Source of the DNA: Blattabacterium sp. (Nauphoeta cinerea)
GTDB lineage: Bacteria > Bacteroidota > Bacteroidia > Flavobacteriales > Blattabacteriaceae
Direction: 5' to 3'
Length of the DNA stretch: 64,000 bases
Assembly (NCBI RefSeq): GCF_000471965.1
Contig: NC_022550.1
Span: forward strand, 124,001 to 188,000
Both the position numbers and the translations under genes were made by a program. Under the pieces are notes generated by a model that did no database searches, was not told where the DNA came from, and saw only the letters and a program-made list of their open reading frames with translations. Numbering within the stretch: position 1 is the first letter of the stretch; each line of letters begins with the position of its first letter. Positions 27,493-37,435 of this stretch are shown here, in pieces.

Positions 27493-28914
27493 TTATGTAT
27501 GTATAGAACGGTTTTCAAAATTTAGTTGAGCTGCTTCTTTGAATGCTTCACTGAGAGTAGGATGAGGATGACATATTCTATATATATCCTCTGAAGAGGA
27601 TCTAAATTCCATAGCTACAGATGCTTCCATAATCATATCTGCGGCGTGATCTCCAATGATATGAACTCCTAATATTTCATCTGTATTTTTGTGAGAAATC
27701 ATTTTTAGAAACCCATCTGTGCAGCCACTTGTACGAGCTCGTCCTAATATTTTCATAGGAACAATTCCTATATTATATGATATTTTATTTTTTTTCACTT
27801 CATTTTCTGATTGTCCAACACTGGCTACTTCAGGATAAGTATAAATTACTGATGGGATTAAATTATAATTTAATTTATTTGGTTTTTGTCCTACTATATG
27901 TTCTACTGCATATAGTCCTTCTTCTTCAGCTTTATGAGCCAACATTTTTCCTCCTACAACATCTCCTATAGCATATATGTTGTCAATAGAAGTTTGTAAA
28001 TTATCATTTACAAGTATAAATCCTTTTTCACTTGTTTCAATTTTTATGTTTTCTAAACCTAGATATTTTGTATACGGGATTCTTCCTATTGATAATAAAC
28101 AATAATTTCCTGTTAGTTGAACTTTTTTTCCATCATGATATTTTGCAATAACAGATATTTCTTCATGATTTTTTTTAAAAATATTGGTAACAGATAATGA
28201 GGTTTCTATTTGCATGGAGGATTTCTCTAATATTTTTTGCATTTCTTTACTCAAAGAATCGTCCATATTTGATATGATTTTATCCATAGTTTCTATAATA
28301 ATAATTTTACTTCCTAATCTATTATAAATAGAACCTAATTCTAATCCAATTATTCCCCCTCCAATTATTATTAATTTTTTTGGAATTTCTTTTAAATTAA
28401 CAGCTTCTGTGGAAGAAATAATTCTATTTTTTATATCAAAGTTCAAGTAAGGGAAACATAAAGGTTTAGATCCTGTGGATATTATAATATTTAAATTGTA
28501 TTTCTTTTTTTTTTGCAACGATTTATTATCTTCTGTTAGATACAGAATATTTTTAGTTTTAAATGAACCTATTCCTTGATATAAATCAATTTTGTTTTTT
28601 TTTATTAAATATTTTATTCCATTATTTATATTTTTTACAACTTCATTTTTCCTATCCATTATTTTTTTGAAATCAAAAAATAATTTTTCAAAAAAAATTC
28701 CATGTGAATAATAATTTTTTTTAGCTAAAAAAAAATATTTGGAAGAATCTAGAAGAGATTTAGAAGGGATACAACCTACATTTAAACATGTCCCACCTAA
28801 TTCTTGATATTTTTCTATAATAGCAGTACGAAGTCCCAATTGACTTGCCCTAATTGCTGAAACATACCCTCCTGGTCCAGAACCAATAACTACGAGATCA
28901 TATAAATTATTCAT
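27493..28914 (-). CDS. lpdA: Dihydrolipoyl dehydrogenase (E3)
   Basis: A 473-residue FAD flavoprotein disulfide reductase. The FAD loop GSGPGGY is at 11-17, the redox-active pair is in GGTCLNVGCIPSK (Cys43, Cys48), the NAD loop GGGIIGLELG lies mid-protein, and the C-terminal HPHPTLSEAF supplies the catalytic His-Glu pair. It reoxidises lipoamide for pyruvate and 2-oxoglutarate dehydrogenase complexes and for the glycine cleavage system. It is the last gene of a minus-strand run rny, DHS-like, lpdA with 32 bases before it. Confidence 0.96.
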   Translation of the reverse strand: MNNLYDLVVIGSGPGGYVSAIRASQLGLRTAIIEKYQELGGTCLNVGCIPSKSLLDSSKYFFLAKKNYYSHGIFFEKLFFDFKKIMDRKNEVVKNINNGIKYLIKKNKIDLYQGIGSFKTKNILYLTEDNKSLQKKKKYNLNIIISTGSKPLCFPYLNFDIKNRIISSTEAVNLKEIPKKLIIIGGGIIGLELGSIYNRLGSKIIIIETMDKIISNMDDSLSKEMQKILEKSSMQIETSLSVTNIFKKNHEEISVIAKYHDGKKVQLTGNYCLLSIGRIPYTKYLGLENIKIETSEKGFILVNDNLQTSIDNIYAIGDVVGGKMLAHKAEEEGLYAVEHIVGQKPNKLNYNLIPSVIYTYPEVASVGQSENEVKKNKISYNIGIVPMKILGRARTSGCTDGFLKMISHKNTDEILGVHIIGDHAADMIMEASVAMEFRSSSEDIYRICHPHPTLSEAFKEAAQLNFENRSIHT

Positions 28915-28946
28915 TACAAAAATATTTTATATAAAGTTACATAACA

Positions 28947-29921
28947 TTACATATTTAACACATATGCAAAAATAAGTGGAGCAACTATAGTTGCATCTGA
29001 CTCAATAATAAATTTTGGAGTATCTTTATCTAGTTTCCCCCAAGTTATTTTTTCGTTAGGAATAGCTCCGGAATAAGATCCATAACTAGTTGTAGAATCA
29101 GAAATTTGACAAAAATAAGACCAAAATGGAGTAGGATAAAATCCTATGTCTTGAGATAACATAGGAACTACACAAATAGGAAAATCTCCTGATATTCCAC
29201 CTCCAATTTGGAAAAAACCTATTTTATGTTTGATTGATTCTTTTTGATACCATTTCGCTAAATACATCATATATTCTATTCCATTTTTTACAAGAATAGG
29301 TTGAAATATTTTTTTTATACAAAAAGAAGCAAAAATATTTCCTATTGTACTATCTTCCCATCCTGGAACTATTATAGGGATATTTTTTTTCGCTGCAGCT
29401 AATACCCAACTATCTTTTGGATCTATGTTGTAATAGGGGTTTAAAATATTTTCTAATAATAGTTGATAAATATATTCATGAGGAAAATAACGTTTTGATT
29501 TTTCTTTAGCTCTCATCCATACTTTTAACATATGTTTTTGTAATTCTTTAAAAGCCGGTTCTTCTGGTATGCAGGTGTCTGTTACCCTATAATAACCTTT
29601 TTTTAAAAAATTTTTCTCCTCATCAGGAGTTAAATCTCTATAATGAGGAATTTTTTTATAATAAGAATGAGCTATTAAATTTAATATATCTTCTTCTAAA
29701 TTAGCTCCTGTACAAGAAATAATATGAACTTGATTTTTTCGTATCATTTCGGACAATATTTTTCCTATTTCTGCAGTACTCATCGCTCCTGCCAATGTGA
29801 TCATCATTTTTCCATTATTCTGAATATGATATTTATATGCTTTAGCTGCTTTTGATAAAGTCAAAGCGTTAAAATGAAGAAAATATTTCTTAATAAAAGA
29901 AGTAATAGGAGAGTCTTTCAT
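28947..29921 (-). CDS. Deoxyhypusine synthase-family protein
   Basis: A 324-residue member of the deoxyhypusine synthase fold family. The C-terminal ITWGKLDKD holds Lys296, equivalent to the lysine that forms the enzyme-intermediate in eukaryotic DHS, and GAMSTAEIGK, GWEDSTIGN and QIGGGISGDFPI match other conserved NAD and spermidine-site segments. True DHS modifies eIF5A, which bacteria lack; bacterial members are thought to act on polyamines, for example making homospermidine, or remain uncharacterised. Complete and apparently active. It lies 13 bases downstream of rny. Confidence 0.85.
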   Translation of the reverse strand: MKDSPITSFIKKYFLHFNALTLSKAAKAYKYHIQNNGKMMITLAGAMSTAEIGKILSEMIRKNQVHIISCTGANLEEDILNLIAHSYYKKIPHYRDLTPDEEKNFLKKGYYRVTDTCIPEEPAFKELQKHMLKVWMRAKEKSKRYFPHEYIYQLLLENILNPYYNIDPKDSWVLAAAKKNIPIIVPGWEDSTIGNIFASFCIKKIFQPILVKNGIEYMMYLAKWYQKESIKHKIGFFQIGGGISGDFPICVVPMLSQDIGFYPTPFWSYFCQISDSTTSYGSYSGAIPNEKITWGKLDKDTPKFIIESDATIVAPLIFAYVLNM

Positions 29922-29934
29922 GGTTTTTATTATT

Positions 29935-31506
29935 TTATCTAGCTATTTGTACAGCTCTAGTTTCTCTAATCACTGTTACTTTAATTTGACCAGGATAAGT
30001 CATTTCGTTTTTTATTTTTTCTGTTATATCACAAGATAATTGAAAAGCCTTTTTATCATCAATTTTATCACTTTCAACTAATACACGTAATTCTCTTCCT
30101 GCTTGTATAGCGAAAGCTTTGTTGACTCCATCAAAACTTAACGCTATATCTTCCAAATTTTTTAACCGTTTTGAATAAGATTCAAAAGAATTTCTTCTGA
30201 CTCCAGGACGAGCTCCGCTAATAGAATCTGAAACTTGTACTATGGGTGATATTAATACTTTCATTTCTATTTCATCATGATGTGATCCGATAGCATTACA
30301 AACTTCTATATTTTCTCCGTATTTTTCTGCCCATTGCATTCCTAGAATTGCATGAGGAAGCTCAGATTCATTTTCAGGAACTTTCCCTATATCATGTAAT
30401 AATCCAGCACGTTTTGCTAATTTAGAGTTTAATCCTAATTCAGAAGCTAATATTCCTGATAAATGGGCTACTTCACGAGAATGTTGTAAAAGATTTTGTC
30501 CATAAGAGGAACGATATTTCATTCTTCCTACCATTCTAATCAATTCGGGATGTATTCCATGAATCCCTAAATCTATAATGTTTTTTTTTCCGACCTCTAT
30601 TATTTCTTCTTCAATTTGTTTTTCTGTTTTTGCTACTATTTCTTCTATTCTAGCTGGATGTATCCGTCCATCTATAACTAATTTATGAAGAGCTAATCTC
30701 GCTATTTCTCTTCGTATAGGATTAAAACAAGATAAAAGAATTGCTTCTGGAGTATCATCTACAATAATTTCTACTCCAGTTGCTTTTTCTAAGGCTCTTA
30801 TATTTCTTCCTTCTCGTCCAATTATACGACCTTTAACATCATCTGATTCTATATTAAAAACGGATACAGCATTTTCAACGGCTTGTTCTGTCCCAATTCT
30901 TTGAATAGCTTGAATCACAATTTTTTTTGCCTCCATTTTTGCGGTTAATTGTGATTCTTCTATAATATTTTGTATATAAGTTTGTGCTTTTACTTTAGTT
31001 TCTCCTTTAAGAATTTCAATTAATTCGTTTTTAGCTTCTTCAGAAGAATAATTAGATATTTTTTCAAGTAATTCTACTTGTTGAATATGCATATTTTCAA
31101 ATTCTTCTTGTTTCTTTTTAAGAATTTTATATTTTTTTTCGTAATCATGTATTTGTATTTCTAAACGGTTATTTTTTTTAAAATAAATTTCTATTTCTTT
31201 TGATAGTCTATTTTCTTTTTCTCTTGTTTGATTTTCTATATCAATTATTTTTTGTTCTCTTAAATAAACATATTTTTCATGTTTAGATTTAAGTTCTGTA
31301 AATTTTTCTTTTGCTTGAAGTATCTTCTTTTTTTTTATAGATTCTCCTTCTTTTTCTGCATTTTTTATAATTTTTTTTGCTTGAAAATTAGCTTTTTCTA
31401 ATAATTGAATATATTTTTTTAATATAATTTTTTTTCCAAAAAAATAACATGTAATAATTCCAATCATAAACCCCATTAGGACCGAAAATCCAACATTTAT
31501 TTTCAT
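29935..31506 (-). CDS. rny: Ribonuclease Y
   Basis: A membrane-anchored endoribonuclease that starts mRNA decay. It has an N-terminal helix ([16 protein letters not shown]), a long coiled coil to about residue 200, a KH domain ([15 protein letters not shown]) and an HD domain with the metal pair in LLHDIGKV. Its end [10 protein letters not shown] is typical. I take ATG 31506 as start; a GTG at 31512 would add two residues. First gene of the run rny, DHS-like, lpdA. The 238 bases to iscS contain no further gene that I can see. Confidence 0.95.
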   Translation of the reverse strand: MKINVGFSVLMGFMIGIITCYFFGKKIILKKYIQLLEKANFQAKKIIKNAEKEGESIKKKKILQAKEKFTELKSKHEKYVYLREQKIIDIENQTREKENRLSKEIEIYFKKNNRLEIQIHDYEKKYKILKKKQEEFENMHIQQVELLEKISNYSSEEAKNELIEILKGETKVKAQTYIQNIIEESQLTAKMEAKKIVIQAIQRIGTEQAVENAVSVFNIESDDVKGRIIGREGRNIRALEKATGVEIIVDDTPEAILLSCFNPIRREIARLALHKLVIDGRIHPARIEEIVAKTEKQIEEEIIEVGKKNIIDLGIHGIHPELIRMVGRMKYRSSYGQNLLQHSREVAHLSGILASELGLNSKLAKRAGLLHDIGKVPENESELPHAILGMQWAEKYGENIEVCNAIGSHHDEIEMKVLISPIVQVSDSISGARPGVRRNSFESYSKRLKNLEDIALSFDGVNKAFAIQAGRELRVLVESDKIDDKKAFQLSCDITEKIKNEMTYPGQIKVTVIRETRAVQIAR

Positions 31507-31701
31507 ATTCACTCAATTTAAATAAAAATAAAATAGACATTTTAATAACATTATTAAAACAACAAATATTTCACGAAAGCTATAAAATTTATATTTAATG
31601 AAGACTTTAAAAGATTTTCATTAACCCCCAATACAAAATTAAAGATGATATTTTTTATTAATATATATTTTTAACAAACGGAATTTGAATACATTATATT
31701 A

Positions 31702-31709
31702 TATATTTG
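31702..31709 (+). promoter_or_regulatory. Possible -7 element upstream of iscS
   Basis: TATATTTG matches the Bacteroidetes -7 consensus TAnnTTTG and lies 36 bases before the iscS start. The nearest TTTG upstream is only 14 bases away, shorter than the usual 19-21, so only the -7 half is supported. Confidence 0.35.
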
Positions 31710-31744
31710 TATGTTATTGTTATCAAAAATTTTATTATAGATAA

Positions 31745-32899
31745 ATGAAACGAGCATATTTGGATAATGCAGCTTCCACTCCGATAAGAAAGGAAGTTTT
31801 GAAAGTAATGATAAATACATTAAAATACTCCCCTGGAAATCCTTCTTCTATGCAACATAGTTATGGAAGAGAAGCTCGTTCAATTTTAGAGGAATCTAGA
31901 GTTTGTATTGCTAGAAATATTAAAGCGTCTCCTTCTGAAATTATTTTTACTTCAGGAGGAACTGAAGCCAATAATCTCGTATTAAGATCTTCGATATTAG
32001 ATTTAGGAATAAAACATATTATAAGTTCTAAACTAGAACATCCATCTGTATTACAAACAATTTTAGATCTATCTGTTAGATATAAAATATCTTTAAGTTT
32101 CGTTTCAAATAATGAAGAAGGAATATTAGATTTCAATAATATGGAAGAAATGTTAAAAAAGAATATATGTAAAAAAACACTTGTAAGTTTAATGTATGCT
32201 AATAATGAGATTGGAAATTTATTAGAAGTAAATCAAGTCTTTTTTTTATGTAAAAAATATAATGCTTATTTTCATTCAGATACTATACAAATTATAGGAA
32301 ATCTTCCTATAAATATGGAGGAATCATCCTTTGATTTTGCGACTGCAAGTGGACATAAGTTTTATGGACCAAAAGGAATAGGTTTTGCTTTTATAAGAAG
32401 TAATATTTTAAAAAAAATGAAACCTTTTATAACAGGTGGAGTTCAAGAACATGGAATTCGTTCAGGGACAGAAAACATATATGGGATTGCTGGATTATCA
32501 GAAGCTTTACGATTATCTTATTGTAATTTTTCAAGTCATATAAAAAAAATACAAAATTTAAAATCTTATTGTATTTCAGAATTGAAAAAAATAATTCCCG
32601 ATGTTATTTTCAATGGATTATCATGTTATCCTGATAAAAGTATTCCTTCTATATTGAATTTTTTATTTCCTACAAAAAAAGATTATTTGTTCTATTTTCA
32701 TTTAGATCTAATGGGAGTTTCTGTTTCTAAAGGGAGTTCTTGTCATAGTAGTAATCAAGAAGAATCTCATGTTATTCAATCTATAACAAATAAATATTTA
32801 TTAAATCAAACAATGCCTATAAGAATTTCTTTTGGAATTTTTAATGAAAAAAAAGATGTAGATTTACTCATAGAAGCATTGCAAAAAATTAGAAATTAA
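31745..32899 (+). CDS. iscS: Cysteine desulfurase (IscS/NifS type)
   Basis: A 384-residue PLP enzyme that takes sulfur from cysteine for Fe-S clusters and tRNA thiolation. It has YLDNAASTP at the start, SGHKFYGPKG with the PLP lysine at 205, and the sulfur-accepting Cys333 in GSSCHSS. The loop after the Cys is of IscS/NifS rather than SufS type. No scaffold gene is adjacent. It precedes sdhCAB, whose SdhB needs three Fe-S clusters, on the same strand. Confidence 0.92.
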   Translation: MKRAYLDNAASTPIRKEVLKVMINTLKYSPGNPSSMQHSYGREARSILEESRVCIARNIKASPSEIIFTSGGTEANNLVLRSSILDLGIKHIISSKLEHPSVLQTILDLSVRYKISLSFVSNNEEGILDFNNMEEMLKKNICKKTLVSLMYANNEIGNLLEVNQVFFLCKKYNAYFHSDTIQIIGNLPINMEESSFDFATASGHKFYGPKGIGFAFIRSNILKKMKPFITGGVQEHGIRSGTENIYGIAGLSEALRLSYCNFSSHIKKIQNLKSYCISELKKIIPDVIFNGLSCYPDKSIPSILNFLFPTKKDYLFYFHLDLMGVSVSKGSSCHSSNQEESHVIQSITNKYLLNQTMPIRISFGIFNEKKDVDLLIEALQKIRN

Positions 32900-32953
32900 A
32901 ATAATTTATTTGTGAAATATTTCATATATTTCAACGTAAAAAAATTATAATTT

Positions 32954-33604
32954 GTGAATCATTACAATTTTTTTTCTTCTTCTGTTGGAAGAAAAGTGGT
33001 TATGGCTACTACAGGATTTTTTTTAATGATTTTTTTATTATTGCATTTGAGCGTGAATTTATTTCTTTTTTCAGGAGAAAAAGCTTTTAATCAAGCTGTT
33101 TTTTTTATGAGAAAAAATATGTTTATCCGAATAATGGAATATGTTCTTGCTACAGGTTTTATTGTTCATATTTTATTAGGAGTTAAATTACATTTGAATA
33201 ATAAAAAAATAAAAGGAGAAGTTGATTATGCCATGAATTCTTGTTCTAATACGACATTTAGTAGTCGTACAATGGTATATACAGGGATTTTAATTTTATG
33301 TTTTTTGATTTTACATCTTATCCATTTCATGATTCCTATGAAATACTCAAATCATAATCATTTAATTTCTGATTACAATATAGTTATTTCTTTATTCAAA
33401 AATCCTTTTTATACATTCATATATATATTTTCATTTTTAATTTTAGGTATTCATTTGAATCATGGGTTTCAGTCTTCTTTTCAATCCTTGGGCCTATCTA
33501 ATGAAAAAAAATTGATTTGGATTCAAAGATTAGGTTTTTTATATCTATGGTTCATTTGTTCCGGATTTTCTATTATTGCCATTTGGTTTTTTTTTAATAA
33601 ATAA
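32954..33604 (+). CDS. sdhC: Succinate dehydrogenase cytochrome b subunit
   Basis: A 216-residue integral membrane protein with five predicted helices, the single-subunit type B anchor of Bacteroidetes succinate:quinone reductases. It starts SSSVGRKVVMATTGFFL, and histidines in helices such as LLLHLSVNLF, FIVHILLG and LHLIHF can bind the heme groups. The start is GTG. It carries electrons from SdhAB to menaquinone. No sdhD is expected in this type. Spacing to sdhA is 15 bases. Confidence 0.92.
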   Translation: MNHYNFFSSSVGRKVVMATTGFFLMIFLLLHLSVNLFLFSGEKAFNQAVFFMRKNMFIRIMEYVLATGFIVHILLGVKLHLNNKKIKGEVDYAMNSCSNTTFSSRTMVYTGILILCFLILHLIHFMIPMKYSNHNHLISDYNIVISLFKNPFYTFIYIFSFLILGIHLNHGFQSSFQSLGLSNEKKLIWIQRLGFLYLWFICSGFSIIAIWFFFNK

Positions 33605-33619
33605 ATCTATATTTTATCG

Positions 33620-35638
33620 ATGATAACTCCCTTTAAGTTGAATTCAAAAGTTCCAATAGGTTCGTTAGATCAAAAATGGAAAAATCATAAATCCACTTTA
33701 AAATTAGTATCTCCTAACAATAGATCCAATATAGAAATCATTGTTGTGGGAACAGGACTTTCTGGAGGGTCAGCTGCTGTTTCTTTATCAGAATTAGGAT
33801 ATCAGGTAAAAGCCTTTTGTTACCAAGATTCTCCAAGAAGAGCACATTCTGTAGCGGCACAAGGGGGAATTAATGCATCTAAAAATTATAAAGGAGATAA
33901 TGATTCTGTTTATAGACTTTTTTATGATACAATTAAAGGTGGAGATTATAGATCTAGAGAAGAAAATGTTTATCGTTTAGCAGAAATATCTTCTAATATA
34001 ATAGATCAGTGTGTTGCTCAAGGGGTTCCATTTGCTCGTGATTATGCCGGCTATTTGGAAACTAGATCTTTTGGTGGAACTAAAGTTTCTAGAACTTTTT
34101 ATGCAAAAGGACAAACAGGACAACAACTTTTATTGGCATGTTATTCATCTATGTCTAGACAAATAGGAATAGGTAGAATCAAAATGTACAATCGGCATGA
34201 AATGTTAGATTTAGTTATTGTGGATGGAGCAGCTAAAGGAATTATTGCAAGAAATCTTATTTCTGGAGAAATAGAGAAACATGCAGCACATGCCATAGTC
34301 ATAGCTTCAGGTGGATATGGAAATATATTTTTTCTATCTACTAATGCAATGGGATCTAATGCAAGTGCTATATGGAAAGTTCATAAAAAAGGAGGATTTT
34401 TTGCAAATCCTTGTTATACTCAAATACATCCTACTTGTATTCCAGTACATGGAAACTATCAATCCAAATTAACGTTAATGTCTGAATCATTAAGAAATGA
34501 TGGTAGAATATGGGTTCCTAAAAAATTGGAAGATGCTGTTTCCATACGAAATGGTTATAAAAAACCTGAGGATCTAAATGAAGATGATAGAGATTATTAT
34601 CTTGAAAGACGTTATCCTTCATTTGGAAATCTTGTTCCAAGAGATGTGGCTTCTAGAGCCGCTAAAGAACGTTGTGATAAAGGATTTGGAATAGAAAATA
34701 ATGAAAATCAAGAAGGTGTATTTTTAGATTTTAGTTTTTCTATAGAAAAATATGGAAAAGAAAGAGCAAATGAACTCGGAATAAAACAACCCAATTTATT
34801 ATATAAAAATAAATTAGGAAAAGAAATAATGGAATCTAAATATGGAAATTTATTTCATATGTATGAAAAAATAACCAATAGTAATCCTTACCAAACTCCT
34901 ATGAAAATTTATCCAGCAGTACATTATACAATGGGTGGATTATGGGTGGATTATAATTTAATGTCATCTATTCCTGGATGTTATGTTATAGGAGAAGCTA
35001 ATTTTTCTGATCATGGAGCCAATAGACTTGGAGCTTCTGCATTGATGCAGGGGTTGGCTGATGGATATTTTATTTTACCATATACCATAGCGGATTATTT
35101 ATCTGAATATATTGCAGATAAAATATCTACAAAACATATAGCTTTCCAATTAGCAGAAAAAAACGTAAAAATAGAATTAAAAAATTTATTCAAAATAATG
35201 GGAATGTTCCTGTTGATTTTTTTCATAAAAAACTTGGAAATATTATGTGGAAATATGATGAGTAGAAATCATATGAATTTATGTAAAGCTATAAAAAATA
35301 TACAAGAACTTAGAGATGAATTTTGGAAAAATGTTTTTGTTCCCGGAAATATTGATGATGGATTAAATTCTGAATTAGAAAAAGCTGAACGTGTAGCGGA
35401 TTTTTTAGAATTGGGCGAATTGATGGCTATGGATGCTTTAAATAGAAAAGAATCTTGTGGAAGTCATTTTCGTGAAGAATATCAAACAAAGGAAGGAGAA
35501 ACACTTCGTGATGATGTTCATTATAAATATGTATCTATATGGGAATATAAGGAAAATTATCCTATTAGTGATGAAATTATGAATAAAGAAGATTTAAATT
35601 ATAGTTTTGTAAAAGTGGAATCACGTTCTTATAAATAA
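33620..35638 (+). CDS. sdhA: Succinate dehydrogenase flavoprotein, with an internal out-of-frame stretch
   Basis: A 672-residue subunit oxidising succinate to fumarate. The FAD loop GTGLSGG is at 44-50, covalent-FAD His76 is in [11 protein letters not shown], and HYTMGGLW with [14 protein letters not shown] follow. From about residue 527 to 545 the reading frame gives [19 protein letters not shown], unlike the family. The next frame over the same bases gives [20 protein letters not shown], which is what SdhA proteins have there, and the normal frame resumes at MSRNHMNL. Two compensating indels, about one base lost near 35197 and about five near 35257, explain this. The affected part is in the C-terminal helical domain, away from the active site. 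Confidence 0.95.
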   Translation: MITPFKLNSKVPIGSLDQKWKNHKSTLKLVSPNNRSNIEIIVVGTGLSGGSAAVSLSELGYQVKAFCYQDSPRRAHSVAAQGGINASKNYKGDNDSVYRLFYDTIKGGDYRSREENVYRLAEISSNIIDQCVAQGVPFARDYAGYLETRSFGGTKVSRTFYAKGQTGQQLLLACYSSMSRQIGIGRIKMYNRHEMLDLVIVDGAAKGIIARNLISGEIEKHAAHAIVIASGGYGNIFFLSTNAMGSNASAIWKVHKKGGFFANPCYTQIHPTCIPVHGNYQSKLTLMSESLRNDGRIWVPKKLEDAVSIRNGYKKPEDLNEDDRDYYLERRYPSFGNLVPRDVASRAAKERCDKGFGIENNENQEGVFLDFSFSIEKYGKERANELGIKQPNLLYKNKLGKEIMESKYGNLFHMYEKITNSNPYQTPMKIYPAVHYTMGGLWVDYNLMSSIPGCYVIGEANFSDHGANRLGASALMQGLADGYFILPYTIADYLSEYIADKISTKHIAFQLAEKNVKIELKNLFKIMGMFLLIFFIKNLEILCGNMMSRNHMNLCKAIKNIQELRDEFWKNVFVPGNIDDGLNSELEKAERVADFLELGELMAMDALNRKESCGSHFREEYQTKEGETLRDDVHYKYVSIWEYKENYPISDEIMNKEDLNYSFVKVESRSYK

Positions 35639-35651
35639 AACATAATTTTCT

Positions 35652-36416
35652 ATGAATAAACTTATGAAGTTTAAGTTAAAAATATGGAGACAAAAAAATT
35701 GTAAAGAAAAGGGATATTTTAAAACTTATAAAATAGATAATATATCTCCTAATAGTTCATTTTTAGAAATGTTAGATCTTTTGAATAATCAGATATTATT
35801 ATGCAATAATAAAGACACTGATCCTATATCTTTTGATCACGATTGTCGTGAAGGAATTTGTGGAATGTGTTCTTTATATATTAATGGTAGAGCTCATGGT
35901 CCCGACAATTTAATTACCACTTGTCAACTTCACATGCGTCATTTTCATGATGGAGAAACTATATATGTAGAACCTTGGAGAGCGAAACCATTTCCTATAA
36001 TTAAAGATCTTATTGTAGATAGATCTTCTTTTGATAGAATTATTATATCAGGTGGATATATATCTGTAAATACATTTGGAAAAACAATAGATGGGAATAT
36101 GATTCCAATTCCAAAAGATCAAGCTGATAAATCTTTTGATGCTGCTACATGTATTGGTTGCGGGGCATGCGTAGCTGCATGCAAAAATAGATCGGCAATG
36201 CTGTTTGTTTCAGCAAAAGTTTCACAATTTGCTTTATTGCCTCAAGGAAAAATAGAAAGAAAAAAAAGAGTTATGAATATGATAAATAAAATGGATGAAG
36301 AAGGATTTGGAAGTTGTACTAATACTAAAGCATGTGAAGTGGAATGTCCAAAAGGAATATCCACAGAATATATTTCCTTAACAAATCATGAATATATTCG
36401 ATCATTTATTACTTAA
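35652..36416 (+). CDS. sdhB: Succinate dehydrogenase iron-sulfur subunit
   Basis: A 254-residue subunit. The [2Fe-2S] site is CREGICGMC (Cys65, 70, 73) plus Cys91; the [4Fe-4S] and [3Fe-4S] ligands are in [11 protein letters not shown] and [14 protein letters not shown]. It passes electrons from the SdhA flavin to the SdhC hemes on the cytoplasmic face of the inner membrane. All ligands are present. The stop is 2 bases before the accA start, so accA is likely read with the sdh operon. Confidence 0.95.
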   Translation: MNKLMKFKLKIWRQKNCKEKGYFKTYKIDNISPNSSFLEMLDLLNNQILLCNNKDTDPISFDHDCREGICGMCSLYINGRAHGPDNLITTCQLHMRHFHDGETIYVEPWRAKPFPIIKDLIVDRSSFDRIIISGGYISVNTFGKTIDGNMIPIPKDQADKSFDAATCIGCGACVAACKNRSAMLFVSAKVSQFALLPQGKIERKKRVMNMINKMDEEGFGSCTNTKACEVECPKGISTEYISLTNHEYIRSFIT

Positions 36417-36418
36417 TT

Positions 36419-37375
36419 ATGGAATATCTAGATTTTGAAAAACCGATACAAGATATTCAGGATCAATATATGAATTGTGTATTAATAGAGAAAAAGAGTG
36501 GAATAAATATGAAAGAAGTTTGCAGTCAATTGCAATTGAAATTGGAAAAAACCATTAAAAAACTACACAGTAATCTAACTCCTTGGCAAAGAGTACAATT
36601 ATCAAGACATCCAAACAGACCTTATACTTTAGATTATATTTATTCTATAACGAAGAAAGACTCTTTTATAGAATTACATGGAGATCGTAATTTTGGAGAT
36701 GATAAAGCTATGGTAGGAGGTTTTGGAAAAATAGAGGATCATGTTTTTATGCTAATTGGGACTCAAAAAGGAAAAAATACTAAGGAAAGACAGTATAGAA
36801 GATTTGGTATGCCTAATCCGGAAGGATATAGAAAAGCTTTACGTCTTATGAAATTAGCAGAAAAATTTGAAAAACCTATAGTGACTTTTATTGATACACC
36901 AGGAGCTTTTCCAGGAATTGAAGCGGAAACAAGAGGTCAAGGAGAAGCCATAGGTAAAAATATTTATGAAATGATGTGTTTAAAAGTTCCTATCATTGTA
37001 TTGATTATAGGAGAGGGAGCTAGTGGAGGAGCTTTGGGTATAGGAATAGGGGATAAAGTATCTATGATGGAAAATTCTTGGTTTTCTGTTATTTCCCCTG
37101 AAAGTTGTTCTACAATCCTTTGGGGAAATCGTGATAATAAAGAAAAATCAGCAGAAGCATTGAAATTGACAGCAGAAAATATGTATAAATTAAATCTTAT
37201 AGATGACGTTATTAAAGAACCTTTAGGAGGTGCTCATTTTTTCCCAGAAAAAGCTTTTAAATTTGTTAAAAAACAAATTGTTAAATATTATAAGCAATTA
37301 TCTGAAATTAATATAGAATCCCTTATCGAAAAAAGGAAAAATAAGTATATTTCTATTGGTTTTTTTGATGAATAA
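36419..37375 (+). CDS. accA: Acetyl-CoA carboxylase carboxyltransferase alpha
   Basis: A 318-residue subunit of the carboxyltransferase that moves CO2 from biotin to acetyl-CoA to give malonyl-CoA for fatty acid synthesis. The N-terminal helix region [22 protein letters not shown] and the crotonase-fold core [22 protein letters not shown] and [13 protein letters not shown] are diagnostic. Length matches the E. coli protein (319). The partner subunits AccB, AccC and AccD are not in this window. It is tightly linked to sdhB. Confidence 0.96.
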   Translation: MEYLDFEKPIQDIQDQYMNCVLIEKKSGINMKEVCSQLQLKLEKTIKKLHSNLTPWQRVQLSRHPNRPYTLDYIYSITKKDSFIELHGDRNFGDDKAMVGGFGKIEDHVFMLIGTQKGKNTKERQYRRFGMPNPEGYRKALRLMKLAEKFEKPIVTFIDTPGAFPGIEAETRGQGEAIGKNIYEMMCLKVPIIVLIIGEGASGGALGIGIGDKVSMMENSWFSVISPESCSTILWGNRDNKEKSAEALKLTAENMYKLNLIDDVIKEPLGGAHFFPEKAFKFVKKQIVKYYKQLSEINIESLIEKRKNKYISIGFFDE

Positions 37376-37435
37376 ATTTTCGTAATTACTTTATCCATAG
37401 CTGTTCTATTTATTATGTTTATTTAAAATAATTTT

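Noticed and set aside
31513-31744. Possible small RNA or leader gene between rny and iscS
   Set aside because: No stable stem, tRNA, 4.5S RNA or coding frame could be recognised; only a -7-like element near iscS.
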